Counted from the stretch's first letter, positions 1 to 5,698 are shown. The stretch is 5,723 bases of DNA from an uncultured Bacteroidales bacterium (GCA_937864935.1 CALMDN010000387.1:1-5723); one strand, 5' to 3'. The notes: generated from the letters alone by a model not told the origin. Numbers and translations: made by a program.

Positions 1-2
1 GT

Positions 3-272
3 AGTATAAAAGATTATCAAACCATGAAAGAAACCCTTAAAATAAGCCCGAATCCTGCCAGCACGGTTATTTCTGTTGAATCAGGTCTTTCCTTAAATCC
101 AGGTTCGACCCTTGAAATTATTTCAGCTTCCGGTTCACTAATCAGAAAAATCTCATATACCGACAATCCATTTCCGGTATCGCTCACCGATCTCCCGAAT
201 GGAATCTACCTGTTGAGATTGATAAATAATCAACAGTATCTCACCGGAAAACTTGTTGTTGACCATAAATAA
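3..272 (+). CDS. C-terminal end of a secreted protein with a type IX secretion sorting domain (partial)
   Basis: The frame is open to the left edge of the window (seven codons before the first ATG at 24, no stop), so this is the tail of a larger protein and not a separate 82-residue gene. Counting from that ATG, residues 7-82 match the type A C-terminal sorting domain used by the Bacteroidota type IX (Por) secretion system: an ISPNPA opening at 8-13, a beta strand around LEIISASG, then LPNGIYLLRL at 57-66 and a closing KLVV near the C-terminus. In this family the domain directs the protein across the outer membrane and is usually removed on export or surface attachment. The cargo portion lies upstream, so its activity (enzyme, adhesin or other) cannot be told. 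I am sure of the domain and of the partial status; nothing supports the ATG at 24 as a true start. Confidence 0.88.
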   Translation, partial: SIKDYQTMKETLKISPNPASTVISVESGLSLNPGSTLEIISASGSLIRKISYTDNPFPVSLTDLPNGIYLLRLINNQQYLTGKLVVDHK

Positions 273-304
273 GGTGATCAGGAAGCAAAAAATGCTGATT
301 TACA

Positions 305-334
305 GATTATCATTATTTAGAATTGCTGATAATC
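305..334. terminator. weak inverted repeat, possible terminator of the secreted-protein gene
   Basis: GATTATCA at 305-312 is the exact reverse complement of TGATAATC at 327-334, with a 14-nt loop. It starts 33 bp after the stop codon of the secreted-protein gene and is followed by a loosely T-rich stretch (340-356). The stem is short and AT-rich, so it may be a weak terminator or a chance repeat in AT-rich spacer. Confidence 0.25.
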
Positions 335-410
335 AGATGCTTTACAATTTTCTAATTAAATGATTTTTAGCGGATCAGGATCAGATCATTCAATCACGAA
401 AATAATTTGC

Positions 411-440
411 TTGCCATCCGTCAAACTATTTGTATATTCG
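411..440 (+). promoter_or_regulatory. candidate promoter of the receiver gene
   Basis: TATATTCG at 433-440 matches five of the six fixed positions of the Bacteroidota -7 element TAnnTTTG. A TTG at 411-413 lies 19 nt upstream, the expected spacing for the -33 element. This would give a leader of about 90 nt before the ATG at 539. The box is imperfect, so this is a suggestion. Confidence 0.33.
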
Positions 441-538
441 TTTCCGGATAATCAGGTTTTCTCAAGGTTGAAAAACGAAACAAATCCTGACTTATCCTGT
501 TCTAAATATATAGTTCCGGAAGAACAACATTAAGTATT

Positions 539-955
539 ATGTCAGAGTCAGAACAGTCAGATATTCATCCGAAAGAGAACAGGCTGGTGCCACCGGGTTT
601 CAAGATTCTGGTTGCAGAGGATGAGGAATCGAATTTCCGTTATGTTGAAAAACTCCTGAAAAAGGCCGGTTTCGATCTTTTCAGGGCCAACAATGGCCTT
701 GAAGCCCTTGAGTATGTTGAGATTGACAACAAAATTGACCTCATTCTGATGGACATCAAGATGCCGGTGATGAATGGCGTTGAAGCCACGCGGGCAATCA
801 AGAAAATAAAACCTGCCATTCCGATTATCGCAACCACCGCCTTTGCCATACCCGGCGATCGTGAGGTTTTTCTGAATGCCGGCTGCGACGATTACATTCC
901 CAAACCCATCAGGGCTGGTGAGTTAATCGATTTGATTATGAAATACATCGCTTGA
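539..955 (+). CDS. stand-alone CheY-like response regulator receiver protein
   Basis: The protein has 138 residues: a polar, probably disordered N-terminal stretch (1-20) and one complete receiver domain (21-138), with no DNA-binding or enzymatic output domain. All receiver landmarks are present: acidic pocket E27-D28 after KILVAED, phospho-acceptor D72 in LILMDIKMPVMNG, switch T100 in IIATTAFA, and K122 in the KP motif followed by the usual alpha-5 helix. The pattern resembles receivers found in hybrid kinases and small phosphorelay carriers. It likely takes a phosphoryl group from a histidine kinase and acts through protein contacts. The obvious candidate partner is the kinase encoded convergently 38 bp downstream. 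The ATG is the only usable start after the in-frame stop at 503-505. No clear terminator follows in the 38-bp gap. Family assignment is firm; partner and output are inferred. Confidence 0.93.
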   Translation: MSESEQSDIHPKENRLVPPGFKILVAEDEESNFRYVEKLLKKAGFDLFRANNGLEALEYVEIDNKIDLILMDIKMPVMNGVEATRAIKKIKPAIPIIATTAFAIPGDREVFLNAGCDDYIPKPIRAGELIDLIMKYIA

Positions 956-993
956 TTATTTCAACTCAGGGTAGATTAGGTATGTTTGTTTCC

Positions 994-2241
994 TCAAATA
1001 CCCAGGGGAAGTTCTACCTGAAAAGTTGTTCCGTACCGCTCATCTGAAGTAAACTCCACCGATCCTTTCAGATATTTGGTTGTCAGTAGTTTAACTGAAT
1101 ATGACCCAATACCCCGTTCGGCCCCCTTGGTTGAAAAGGACCGCTGGAAAATCTGGCTCTGCACTTCTTCCGACATCCTGCCCGGGTTATTCACCCAAAA
1201 CCTGACAGATGTATCCCCTATTTTGGAACCCATCGTAATGTTATCACCAGGCTGGCTGGCTTCCAGGGCATTTTTAACCAGATTAAGCAACACGCGTTTG
1301 AGTAGCTGCGGGTCGGTTTCAATTTGTACAGCGTGTGAAAATGGATCTACAAGGATACGTTTTCCTTCAGCAATTTCGTGATGCGACAGGTAGGCCGCAA
1401 CATCATGAATAAGCTGAAGATTGGAGCATCGGGTTACATTGATCTGTAAATCCCCGTTTTCAGCGGCAGCCAGGGCACGCTGGGCCAGCAGCTCTTCTAT
1501 CAGGTCATTGCTCGCTTTTCCCGCAATGTCAATGTATTCGCTCAACTCCTCGTTCCCGGATGCCTCCTTCAGGGCCAGCAGCATACCGTTCAGGCCGGAA
1601 GCCGTATTCAGTACATCATGAAAAAACATCCGCTCAAGCATACGCCTGCGCTTCTGATCACTGATATCCTTAATAGTCAATATAATATAATCGCTTTCAG
1701 CATACCGGAATGGTTTAGCCGTCACCAGCAGATCGTAAGCAAGGTCTGCCTGTTTTGAATGGCTGCTGATCCTGCATTCGCTTTGCGATTGTTGACCGGT
1801 TCTCTGACACTCAAGAATGGCGTTCACTGCTCCGCAATAGCGGCAGGATATCCCTGTACCACAACCGGAAGGTGCATTTCCGGCATTCAGACAATTGAGG
1901 AATTCACCTGGCCTGCTTCCCAAGGCAGCCTTTAATGGAGCATCGCCAATCAGATTCATCAGCATTTTATTCGAATAGACAACCTGCCGCTGCCCGTTCA
2001 GTATCACGGCAACATCCGGCATGGCATCTGTAATCAGGGCAATCATTTCATTGGCTGCAAGCTGATCGTATGATTTCAGAATTTCCTCATGATCTGCCCT
2101 GCCTGCCGGGGCATGATATGTTCCGAAATCTGATTTTCCGTCGGGATCCTCCATATTTTTCTGAATAATGCCCCTGTTTCCGGAGCTGGCATAGGTTGTT
2201 GCATTGTGACAATCTCTGCTGACCAGAATGAAAGTGACCAT
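994..2241 (-). CDS. soluble PAS-domain sensor histidine kinase with a cysteine cluster
   Basis: As drawn the protein has 415 residues and no membrane segment or signal peptide, so it should be cytoplasmic. A PAS-like sensor domain spans about 66-195 and contains an unusual cysteine group: C117, C127, C133 and C136 (Cx9Cx5CxxC), with C145 and C156 further on. It could bind metal or an Fe-S cluster, or act as a thiol switch. A histidine box follows with likely phospho-acceptor H208 in FFHDVLN, an H-D-x-x-N variant. The ATPase domain (about 275-415) has an N-box with N320 and N324, a G1 region reading NNPG at 351-354 where many kinases have DxG, an F-box (FQRSFSTKG, 365-373), a GxG motif at 377-379 and a GTTF motif at 404-407. 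The natural partner is the convergent receiver at 539-955. The start is uncertain: M30 (codon 2154-2152) has a more A-rich leader and the first 29 residues resemble no known domain. Kinase identity is firm; ligand and partner are inferred. Confidence 0.9.
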   Translation of the reverse strand: MVTFILVSRDCHNATTYASSGNRGIIQKNMEDPDGKSDFGTYHAPAGRADHEEILKSYDQLAANEMIALITDAMPDVAVILNGQRQVVYSNKMLMNLIGDAPLKAALGSRPGEFLNCLNAGNAPSGCGTGISCRYCGAVNAILECQRTGQQSQSECRISSHSKQADLAYDLLVTAKPFRYAESDYIILTIKDISDQKRRRMLERMFFHDVLNTASGLNGMLLALKEASGNEELSEYIDIAGKASNDLIEELLAQRALAAAENGDLQINVTRCSNLQLIHDVAAYLSHHEIAEGKRILVDPFSHAVQIETDPQLLKRVLLNLVKNALEASQPGDNITMGSKIGDTSVRFWVNNPGRMSEEVQSQIFQRSFSTKGAERGIGSYSVKLLTTKYLKGSVEFTSDERYGTTFQVELPLGI

Positions 2242-2300
2242 CAGCGGATCAGAACAATAGCAGACAAAGACCTCTGTATTGCATTAATAGGTCTAAGCAT

Positions 2301-2308
2301 CAAAAGTA
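2301..2308 (-). promoter_or_regulatory. candidate -7 promoter element of the kinase gene
   Basis: Read on the minus strand the site is TACTTTTG, a full match to the Bacteroidota -7 consensus TAnnTTTG. It would start transcription near 2295, giving a leader of about 55 nt to the start at 2241 or about 140 nt to the alternative start at 2154. No clear TTG element lies at the expected distance upstream; only a weak TTTCG is near (2335-2331). Confidence 0.4.
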
Positions 2309-2497
2309 ACAACTAAAACCATTTCTTTTGCGAAACCAATCCCGATTCAACTCTAAAAATGTCGGGTGCAGGCACAATCTGAAAGATTGAAAAGTCAGAA
2401 CGATTCTTTGCACCTGAAAAATTGCCTTTCGCCTGAAATTTCAACAACTCCAGGCATTTTTAAGGGATGTCTGCAGCTGCCTGCACATCAGAATAAC

Positions 2498-2505
2498 TAT
2501 TTTTG
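2498..2505 (+). promoter_or_regulatory. candidate -7 promoter element of the SUKH gene
   Basis: TATTTTTG is a full match to TAnnTTTG and lies 83 bp before the ATG at 2589, so transcription would begin near 2511. The -33 element is weak: CTG at 2477-2479, 18 nt upstream, is the nearest approximation to TTG. Confidence 0.4.
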
Positions 2506-2542
2506 CAGAAGATGATTTCTGGAAATTCAAAGATGCTGTGAT

Positions 2543-2555
2543 TGACCAAAGGTCA
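2543..2555. promoter_or_regulatory. 13-bp palindrome in the SUKH leader, possible operator
   Basis: TGACC-AAA-GGTCA is a perfect 5-bp inverted repeat with a 3-bp centre. It lies about 45 bp downstream of the -7 box at 2498 and 33 bp before the SUKH start codon. Its form suits a dimeric DNA-binding protein, but no regulator gene is present in the window and it occurs once. Confidence 0.22.
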
Positions 2556-2588
2556 TTCTTTGCCAGGTAAAACTAAATAAACAGAGAT

Positions 2589-3023
2589 ATGGCAACTAAA
2601 AAACTGGAAGCTCTTATCCGAAAATTCGGAAAACTGGAATTTGCCGAAACCTATTCACCCTGTAACCCTGATTTGCTTCAGGAGTCAGCGACTCTGCTGG
2701 TTGAATCTGGCCACGCCTGGAGTGAAGAACTGAGCACTTTCTACAGGCTCAGCAATGGTTATTTTTACAACGGGATTTATATATTTTCTGTCCGTTCCGA
2801 TGAACGGCCCGATCACTACGATATTCTGGTACAGAATGTTCAATGGAACATTTCAGAAAGGCTTCCAGGCTGTGTCCTGTTCGGACGTTCAGATGAGGAA
2901 GTGTATGTCTTTAACCAGTCAGAAAACAAATACCAGATTCTCGATTTTACCGGATGGGATGAATACTATGCCTTTGAGACCCTGGCAGCCCTGTTTGAGT
3001 TTGTGGTAAACGAACGCATCTGA
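2589..3023 (+). CDS. SUKH-superfamily (SMI1/KNR4-like, YrhA-like) protein
   Basis: This 144-residue soluble protein has no signal peptide or membrane segment. The order of conserved blocks is that of small SUKH proteins: a helical N-terminus, FYRLSNGYFYNGIYIFS at about 51-67 containing the family NG turn, LFGRSDEEVYVFN at about 97-109, then KYQILDFTGWDEYYAFETLAALFEFV to the end. The middle and C-terminal blocks most resemble the YrhA-like branch. Many SUKH proteins are immunity proteins that neutralise polymorphic or contact-dependent toxins, while others have unknown housekeeping roles. No toxin gene lies beside it, so an immunity role is only a possibility. The ATG is the only start after the in-frame TAA at 2574-2576; a weak purine run (AGAG, 2583-2586) precedes it. 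Its stop directly abuts the stop of the opposing 97-residue gene. Superfamily placement is by motif reading and moderately sure. Confidence 0.72.
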   Translation: MATKKLEALIRKFGKLEFAETYSPCNPDLLQESATLLVESGHAWSEELSTFYRLSNGYFYNGIYIFSVRSDERPDHYDILVQNVQWNISERLPGCVLFGRSDEEVYVFNQSENKYQILDFTGWDEYYAFETLAALFEFVVNERI

Positions 3024-3317
3024 TTACACCGGCCTGATATCCTCAGGCAGGCAGGTAAATCCCTGTTTACCAGGCAGAAACTGCCACCTGAAACGATCGC
3101 TGCTGAAAGTAACCTCAAATGGGAAATCCGTCAATGCCCGGTCAACCCAAAGCCGGATGATTCCCCTCACAACATTCCGGTCCGGTTCTTCCAGAATGAC
3201 CTCTTCCGGACTTACCGGATACTTCATCGAAAGGAAACTTTCCAGAATCAATCCGGTCAGCTTCGGCTTATCAAAGTCAGGAATCCGGCCAGGTTTTGCT
3301 CCTTTTTTTTCAGTCAT
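3024..3317 (-). CDS. conserved-looking hypothetical protein, 97 residues
   Basis: I do not recognise this protein. It is small and soluble, with a basic polar N-terminus (MTEKKGAKPGR), a probable helix at 18-31 (PKLTGLILESFLSM) and a C-terminal half that looks like beta strands (VVRGIIRLWVDRAL, FPFEVTFSSDRFRWQFLP), rich in aromatic and charged residues. The coding case rests on context. Its ATG lies 3 bp after the stop of the outer-membrane protein gene on the same strand, so the two are probably one operon, and its TAA stop touches the opposing SUKH stop with no gap. Codons 3-5 contain an uninterrupted run of eight A on the coding strand. No signal peptide is seen, so it would stay in the cytoplasm although its partner is exported. 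Function unknown. Confidence 0.68.
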   Translation of the reverse strand: MTEKKGAKPGRIPDFDKPKLTGLILESFLSMKYPVSPEEVILEEPDRNVVRGIIRLWVDRALTDFPFEVTFSSDRFRWQFLPGKQGFTCLPEDIRPV

Positions 3318-3320
3318 GTG

Positions 3321-4073
3321 TTACTTGCCAAAATCAAGCAATAACTTGTTTTTTAAACTATAGATATTTTCCGGCACCCCAGGCAATGGTCTGGAGTCGG
3401 TGAGGTGTTCGAAGGCAAGGGCATACGACAGGTGTTTGGTGATCTTAAACACAAGGTCAGTATTGTTTGCTACCCTGTGATCTTTAAAGGATGTAACTTT
3501 TGGCTGGAAATAGGTGGTATTGATCAGGCTGAAACCATCTCCCACTTTGAAGGTAAGCGAAATGTAGCTGCTGAACCTGTTGCTGGTTTCTTTCTTGCCA
3601 TCGCCTTCTGGAATTTCATATTCAAGCATATAGGCAATTCCGGTGTATACCCTGAAACTCTCATGACCAAGAACTTTAAACCGGGCCCCAGTGCCCAGCA
3701 ACCCCCTGAATTTCAGGTTAAGTACTTTGTTGAACTGAGCCTGAGCCAGGGCTTCCCAGGTTAAGGTTTTATTTATCTTGTAGTTGTACCTGAAATGTTG
3801 CATCCCCTTGTTGGAAAAATCATCGGTTTCCGATTTGATGATTTCATAATCCGACAGTGCCAGGGTTAAACTCCGGTTTGTTTTATACTGCAGATGAGCA
3901 CCCAGGGCGATTTCTGTGAAGCGTTGGGTATTGCTGATAAGATTGACTGACAGGCCACCGGTTCCTGACCAGCCGGTGGTATCTGTTTTTATTCGCTCAC
4001 GCTCTATGTTCAGAACCTGAGCATCAGCGATTGCAATCGCCATTGAAAACAGTGAAACCAGAACCAATTTCAT
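3321..4073 (-). CDS. DUF481-like outer-membrane beta-barrel protein
   Basis: From the ATG at 4073 the product has 250 residues. It starts with a standard signal peptide, MKLVLVSLFSMAIAIADA, with an AxA cleavage site before Q19. The rest alternates hydrophobic and polar residues in repeated strands separated by short polar turns, as in a small outer-membrane barrel. The overall pattern (YKINKTLTWEALAQAQFNKVLNL, GTGARFKVL, YTGIAYMLEYE) and the closing LKNKLLLDFGK resemble the DUF481 (YdiY-like) family, whose function is poorly known. A longer frame from a TTG at 4088 is possible but would place five extra residues (with a Trp and a Pro) before the signal peptide, so the ATG is preferred. The start lies only 5 bp after a terminator U-tract, leaving no room for a normal leader. 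It probably heads an operon with the 97-residue gene. Barrel call is good; family name moderate. Confidence 0.75.
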   Translation of the reverse strand: MKLVLVSLFSMAIAIADAQVLNIERERIKTDTTGWSGTGGLSVNLISNTQRFTEIALGAHLQYKTNRSLTLALSDYEIIKSETDDFSNKGMQHFRYNYKINKTLTWEALAQAQFNKVLNLKFRGLLGTGARFKVLGHESFRVYTGIAYMLEYEIPEGDGKKETSNRFSSYISLTFKVGDGFSLINTTYFQPKVTSFKDHRVANNTDLVFKITKHLSYALAFEHLTDSRPLPGVPENIYSLKNKLLLDFGK

Positions 4074-4078
4074 GGGCC

Positions 4079-4125
4079 AAAAATACAAAAATTGCCGGGC
4101 TGCAGCCGTTATGCGCGCCCGGCAA
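4079..4125 (-). terminator. intrinsic terminator of the CoA-transferase gene
   Basis: On the minus strand, TTGCCGGGC (4125-4117) pairs perfectly with GCCCGGCAA (4100-4092) across a 16-nt loop. A further GCA/TGC pairing is possible inside the loop (4102-4104 with 4112-4114). The stem is followed at once by TTTTTGTATTTTT (4091-4079). A GC-rich 9-bp stem plus a T-tract is a textbook rho-independent terminator, and it lies 74 bp after the stop of the CoA-transferase gene on the same strand. The T-tract ends 5 bp before the next gene's ATG. Confidence 0.82.
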
Positions 4126-4130
4126 AAATA
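4123..4130 (-). promoter_or_regulatory. candidate -7 promoter element of the outer-membrane protein gene
   Basis: Read on the minus strand the site is TATTTTTG, a full match to TAnnTTTG, overlapping the first three bases of the terminator's 5' stem arm. Transcription starting a few bases downstream (about 4118-4115) would omit nearly all of that arm, so the hairpin could not form and the message would be read through. No good TTG element is seen upstream. A second full match, TATTTTTG at 4085-4078, lies inside the T-tract and would give an almost leaderless message. Confidence 0.33.
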
Positions 4131-4153
4131 TTCACCTCCAGATTCTATCGGTC

Positions 4154-4189
4154 TGATCTCTTTCTGAAAGAGGAGAAAAGATCGGTCAG
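4154..4189. repeat. small hairpin flanked by ATCGGTC direct repeats after the CoA-transferase gene
   Basis: CTCTTT at 4158-4163 pairs with AAAGAG at 4167-4172 over a CTG loop. Direct repeats of ATCGGTC lie around it, at 4147-4153 and 4181-4187. It sits in the 3' untranslated part of the CoA-transferase message, upstream of the terminator. No T-tract follows, so it is not itself a terminator. A role in message stability is possible; chance is also possible. Confidence 0.3.
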
Positions 4190-4198
4190 TTGAGTTAA

Positions 4199-5698
4199 CT
4201 ACTTTCTGAAACAGTCGCCCCAGTTGACATTTTTCATATCACCGGACTTCTCGAATTCCATGTGCATGGCAAATGCAGCAGAAAGTGTACAGGGAGTATG
4301 GGTGTCACCGGCAAGATAAGCGTAGTCATTCATGATCTGCCGGTAATCGGGGTGCACACAGTTTTCGATGATTGTCTGCATTTTGGCTTTGGGAGATTTC
4401 GACCTCAGGTCGGCAATTCCCTGTTCTGTAATCACAACCTGAACAGAATGTTCGTTGTGGTCGGTGTGGGATACCATGGGGACAAACGCACTGATTTTCC
4501 CTCCTTTGGCCACCGACGGGCAGGTGAAAATTGAGATGTAGGCGTTGCGGGTAAAATCACCGGATCCTCCGATGCCATTCATCATTTTGCGCCCCATTAC
4601 ATTGGTGCTGTTGACATTGCCGAACAAATCCACTTCGATGGCTGTATTGATAGAGATGATTCCGATGCGTCGCGCGATTTCAGGACTGTTGGAGATTTCC
4701 TGAGGCCTGAGCACAATGCGCTTATGGAAAAAATCAAGCTGATCATAAATGGTTTTCAATGCTTCCGGCGATACCGTCAGCGAACAACCACTGGCATATT
4801 TGATGCGTCCTTTCAGCATCAGATCGATTACACTGTCCTGAATTACCTCAGTGTACATTTCAAAATCGGGAATTCCTTTGTGCATCCCAAGGGCAGCCAT
4901 CACGGCATTGGCAATATTACCGACTCCCGACTGCAGCGGAAGAAAAGAGGAGGGAATCCGGCCGCTTTTCAGTTCAGCAGAAAGAAAATCAGCAACATTC
5001 TGCCCGATTTTATCGGTCACTTCATCCGTACCTGAAAAACCGCCAACTTCGTCAGGGAGGTTGGTCAGTACAACTCCTGCAATCTTCGAGGGGTCAACCT
5101 TAATGACTTCACTGCCTGCCCTGTCTGAAGGTTTATAAATCGGAATTTCGCGTCTGTTCGGAGGATCAGCCACAATGTGGATATCGTGCATCCCTCTCAA
5201 TGCTTTCGGATGAAAGGAATTGAGCTCAATGAGTATTTTATCAGCTACTTTACAAATGGTGGGCGAAATGCCGACACCGGTGGTAAGTACGATTTCGCCG
5301 CTCTCCGTTACATCGCAAGCCTCGATGATTCCCCAGTTGATTTTTCCCAGAAAACCATACCTGATGTTCTGTCCCACAGAGGATAGATGTGAATCAAAAT
5401 AGTCAGCCTTTCCGGCATTGATCAGATTGCGCAGATCGGGGTTTGACTGATAAGGCGTTCTGAATTTCACGGCTTCAGCCCTGGCCAGGGAACCGTCAAG
5501 TGAATCACCGGTAGATGCACCGGTTATTACACCGATTTTAAAAGGTTTTCCCTGGGCGTGAAAAGCCTTTGCCCTCTCCCCTATGGCCACCGGTATCGAT
5601 TTAACCGATCCGGCCGGTGTAAAGCCACTGAATCCTACAACATCGTCGTGATTGATGTAAGCAGCCGCTTCCTCAGCAGATATAAAACGTAGTCCCAT
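4199..5698 (-). CDS. acetyl-CoA hydrolase/transferase family protein, probable succinate CoA-transferase
   Basis: This full-length 499-residue cytoplasmic enzyme belongs to the class I CoA-transferase family that includes acetobacter AarC and clostridial Cat1. The likely catalytic glutamate is E284 in EMYTEVIQDS, which forms the glutamyl-CoA thioester in this family. Other signatures are GFSGFTPAGSVK (22-33), an LQSGVGNIANAV block (255-266), FGNVNSTNVMG (359-369), the GIGGSGDF oxyanion loop (375-382) and EQGIADLR (425-432). The expected reaction is transfer of CoA between acetyl-CoA and succinate (or propionate and succinate), releasing a short-chain acid while keeping the thioester energy; simple hydrolysis is a side activity in relatives. 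In a fermenting Bacteroidota cell this fits acetate or propionate formation. Exact substrate cannot be read from sequence. The ATG is fixed by an in-frame stop at 5722-5720 with no other start between. Its promoter lies mostly outside the window, and it appears monocistronic, ending at the terminator near 4100. Confidence 0.93.
   Translation of the reverse strand: MGLRFISAEEAAAYINHDDVVGFSGFTPAGSVKSIPVAIGERAKAFHAQGKPFKIGVITGASTGDSLDGSLARAEAVKFRTPYQSNPDLRNLINAGKADYFDSHLSSVGQNIRYGFLGKINWGIIEACDVTESGEIVLTTGVGISPTICKVADKILIELNSFHPKALRGMHDIHIVADPPNRREIPIYKPSDRAGSEVIKVDPSKIAGVVLTNLPDEVGGFSGTDEVTDKIGQNVADFLSAELKSGRIPSSFLPLQSGVGNIANAVMAALGMHKGIPDFEMYTEVIQDSVIDLMLKGRIKYASGCSLTVSPEALKTIYDQLDFFHKRIVLRPQEISNSPEIARRIGIISINTAIEVDLFGNVNSTNVMGRKMMNGIGGSGDFTRNAYISIFTCPSVAKGGKISAFVPMVSHTDHNEHSVQVVITEQGIADLRSKSPKAKMQTIIENCVHPDYRQIMNDYAYLAGDTHTPCTLSAAFAMHMEFEKSGDMKNVNWGDCFRK

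Larger units (their letters stand above)
2242..2588. other. divergent intergenic control region, no gene seen
   Basis: This 347-bp stretch separates the minus-strand kinase from the plus-strand SUKH gene. It holds one good -7 box for each direction, a 13-bp palindrome at 2543-2555, and two small inverted repeats: CAATCT/AGATTG at 2375-2389 with a 3-nt loop, and CCCGA/TCGGG at 2341-2366 with a 16-nt loop. No RNA gene or credible small coding sequence was recognised. Confidence 0.6.

Noticed and set aside
24..272. A separate 82-residue gene starting at the ATG at 24
   Set aside because: The frame is open to the window edge and the whole product is a secretion sorting domain, which is always the tail of a longer protein.
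372..388. Short tandem GGATCA-GGATCA-GATCA
   Set aside because: Only two full copies; too short to call a functional repeat.
956..993. Bidirectional terminator between receiver and kinase
   Set aside because: No inverted repeat of useful length is present in the 38 bp.
2341..2389. Two small inverted repeats in the divergent region as terminators or an RNA gene
   Set aside because: Stems are only 5-6 bp with no T-tract and no recognisable RNA family.
2417..2570. A 50-codon open stretch on the plus strand upstream of the SUKH gene, including a protein-like segment EDDFWKFKDAVIDQRSFF
   Set aside because: It has no ATG, GTG or TTG start in a sensible place and overlaps the promoter box; I do not recognise the sequence, so chance is more likely than a gene remnant.
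3405..3764. 119-codon open frame on the plus strand opposite the outer-membrane protein gene
   Set aside because: Antisense to a gene with a clear signal peptide and barrel pattern; its product shows no domain features.
4073..4088. TTG start at 4088 for the outer-membrane protein
   Set aside because: It would add five residues before a clean signal peptide and lies inside the terminator T-tract; the ATG at 4073 fits much better.
4262..5402. Several plus-strand open frames opposite the CoA-transferase gene
   Set aside because: They lie wholly within a well-conserved full-length enzyme gene and show no domain features; they are shadows.
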